From Pholiota molesta (Eukaryota > Basidiomycota > Agaricomycetes > Agaricales > Strophariaceae), in contig JACGCK010000486.1 in the NCBI GenBank assembly GCA_014925825.1, positions 1 to 20,777 of the forward strand: a stretch of DNA of 20,777 bases. The letters run 5' to 3'. The notes beneath the pieces are model-generated. The model was not told the origin of the DNA and did not search any database. It saw only the letters and a list, made by a program, of their open reading frames with translations. Below, piece after piece: positions 19,703 through 20,777 of this stretch (position 1 is the first letter of the stretch; each line of letters opens with the position of its first letter). The translations under genes were made by a program, and so were the position numbers.

Positions 19703-20777
19703 ATGTTCCTCATGTTCTCCCTCAGGCCCTCCGTCGCGCGCCTCGCCCACTCCTCTCGCCGCGCTGCCCTCCGCGCCATCTCCACCTCGGGCACCAGCAG
19801 CGATGCTGCCCAAGACGTGACCAAGGCCGTCGGCGCCGAAGAGAGGCAGGACGTATCCACCATGGACCAGCTCCTCCGCGTCGTCAGTGAGTCTCTCCCC
19901 CTTCTCGCGCGCGTCTAAGCTGAATACAGTGCGCCAGGGGAGAAATCCGATCCGACATATCATAGGTATGTTTGCGCATGCGCCTCTCGTCCCTCGCACT
20001 GATGTCTCATCGCGGCGCGCCCCAGTGTTATGCCTATGCGCAGCCCCATCCTCTGGTCCGAGGCCCTCCTCAGCTCGTCCTCCAACCTCCACCCCGGCGC
20101 CAGAACAGCCCGCCCCGCCTGCCGCCGCGCTCCCCAAGCGCCGTATGCAGGACTCGTACACCGAGCTCATCCTCCCCTTCGGGTCCTCGTCTCAGCTCCT
20201 CGAGGAGTACACTAACGCCTCGGGCGGCATACGCACGGGAAAGTACGTCGCCGCGCCGCTGTTCCCGTCCCAGCCCTGACCCATGCTCTGTATCCGCGTC
20301 AGGCTGATGGAGCACCTCGATTCCCTCGCCGGGTCCATCGCGTACAAGCACATGCTCGGCCCCGGCGTGCAGACCCTCGGCCGTATACAGGAAACGGGCT
20401 TCTACATCGTCACCGCCTCCGTTGACCGGCAAGTCGCTGATCACTTTCTATCTTGTAAAAGCCCATCTGATCATATACGTGCATCATGTCTTCTGCTACA
20501 TCTATCAATCGTATTAATACGCTGCGTACGCCGCCATACCCGACGCGCGTCATGCCTGACGGTCGATCATGAACCGACCCCAGTTTGGACATGCTGTCCC
20601 CGCTGGATCCAGCGCGCGACCTGCGCCTCAGCGGCCAGGTGATCTATACCGGCCGCAGCTCTATGGAGGTCGCCGTCAAGATGGAGCACATCGGCCGCGG
20701 CCGTCCTGACGAGACTGTCTTGCTTGGTGTGTACTTCCGCTTTCTCATGCCTTGCCATTACATCTACGCTGGCGGCG
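19703..20777 (+). CDS. ACOT9: Mitochondrial ACOT9-like hotdog acyl-CoA thioesterase (partial, right edge)
   Basis: Hydrolyses acyl-CoA to free fatty acid and CoA in the mitochondrial matrix; ACOT9 proteins carry two hotdog domains, of which only the start is present. Exons: 19703-19886, 19930-19965 (36 nt), 20026-20242, 20303-20428, 20584-20726, then a donor at 20727. The N-terminus is Arg/Ser/Ala-rich without acids (LRPSVARLAHSSRRAALRA), a typical matrix-targeting peptide. Either ATG 19703 or ATG 19712 could start it. A Pro/Ala linker precedes the family block RRMQDSYTELILPFG, then LMEHLDSLAGSIAYKHM, TASVDRLDMLSPLD and LSGQVIYTGRSSMEVAVKM, matching the first hotdog domain. Intron 4 (20429-20583) must use a GC donor (GCAAGT) to keep VDR-LDML in frame. 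Exons 1-2 are less certain than exons 3-5. Confidence 0.85.

Noticed and set aside
1..20777. tRNA, rRNA, CRISPR array, transposon or viral remnant
   Set aside because: No cloverleaf-like A/B box pairs, repeat-spacer arrays, terminal repeats or transposase/reverse transcriptase motifs were seen on either strand by eye; a database search was not possible.

Overview
This window is nuclear DNA of a filamentous basidiomycete, most likely an agaricomycete (mushroom or wood-rot lineage). The evidence is a dense set of genes cut by many 46-70 nt GT-AG introns with CTAAT/CTGAC-like branch sites, short intergenic gaps on both strands, and protein variants of agaricomycete type (for example the divergent kinase and the secreted amine oxidase). 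All products were reconstructed by hand-splicing; each exon list below keeps one open frame unless stated otherwise.

Layout. (1) <1-1302, minus: divergent protein kinase, cut by the left edge. (2) 2064-3085, minus: NAA30/Mak3, the catalytic subunit of the NatC N-terminal acetyltransferase. (3) 3240-5682, minus: 12-TM APC-superfamily amino acid/GABA/choline permease in 13 exons, with a cluster of GATAAG sites upstream. (4) 7079-9461, plus: ARMT1/DUF89 damage-control phosphatase in 17 exons, six of them 6-13 nt long. (5) about 9802-11851, plus: FAD-dependent amine (polyamine) oxidase whose signal peptide and mature part lie in different frames. (6) 12885-15562, plus: unrecognised multi-pass membrane protein (N-terminal anchor or signal, ectodomain, about seven TMs, long basic Ser/Pro tail). 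(7) 16530-19345, minus: a paralogue of (6), arranged tail-to-tail with it and broken by several one-base frame shifts, so probably a decaying copy. (8) 19703->20777, plus: start of a mitochondrial ACOT9-like hotdog acyl-CoA thioesterase, cut by the right edge.

These genes do not form one pathway. They are a typical gene-dense mix of housekeeping genes (NAA30, ARMT1, ACOT9-like), nutrient acquisition (permease, amine oxidase) and lineage-specific families (kinase, membrane-protein pair). The permease and the amine oxidase could both serve nitrogen scavenging; only the permease shows a GATA-factor promoter signature.

The most interesting signals are the inverted pair of unrecognised receptor-shaped membrane proteins (one apparently intact, one decayed), the extreme micro-exon structure of ARMT1, three GC-AG introns in three different genes, and an apparent pair of compensating frameshifts in one transmembrane helix.
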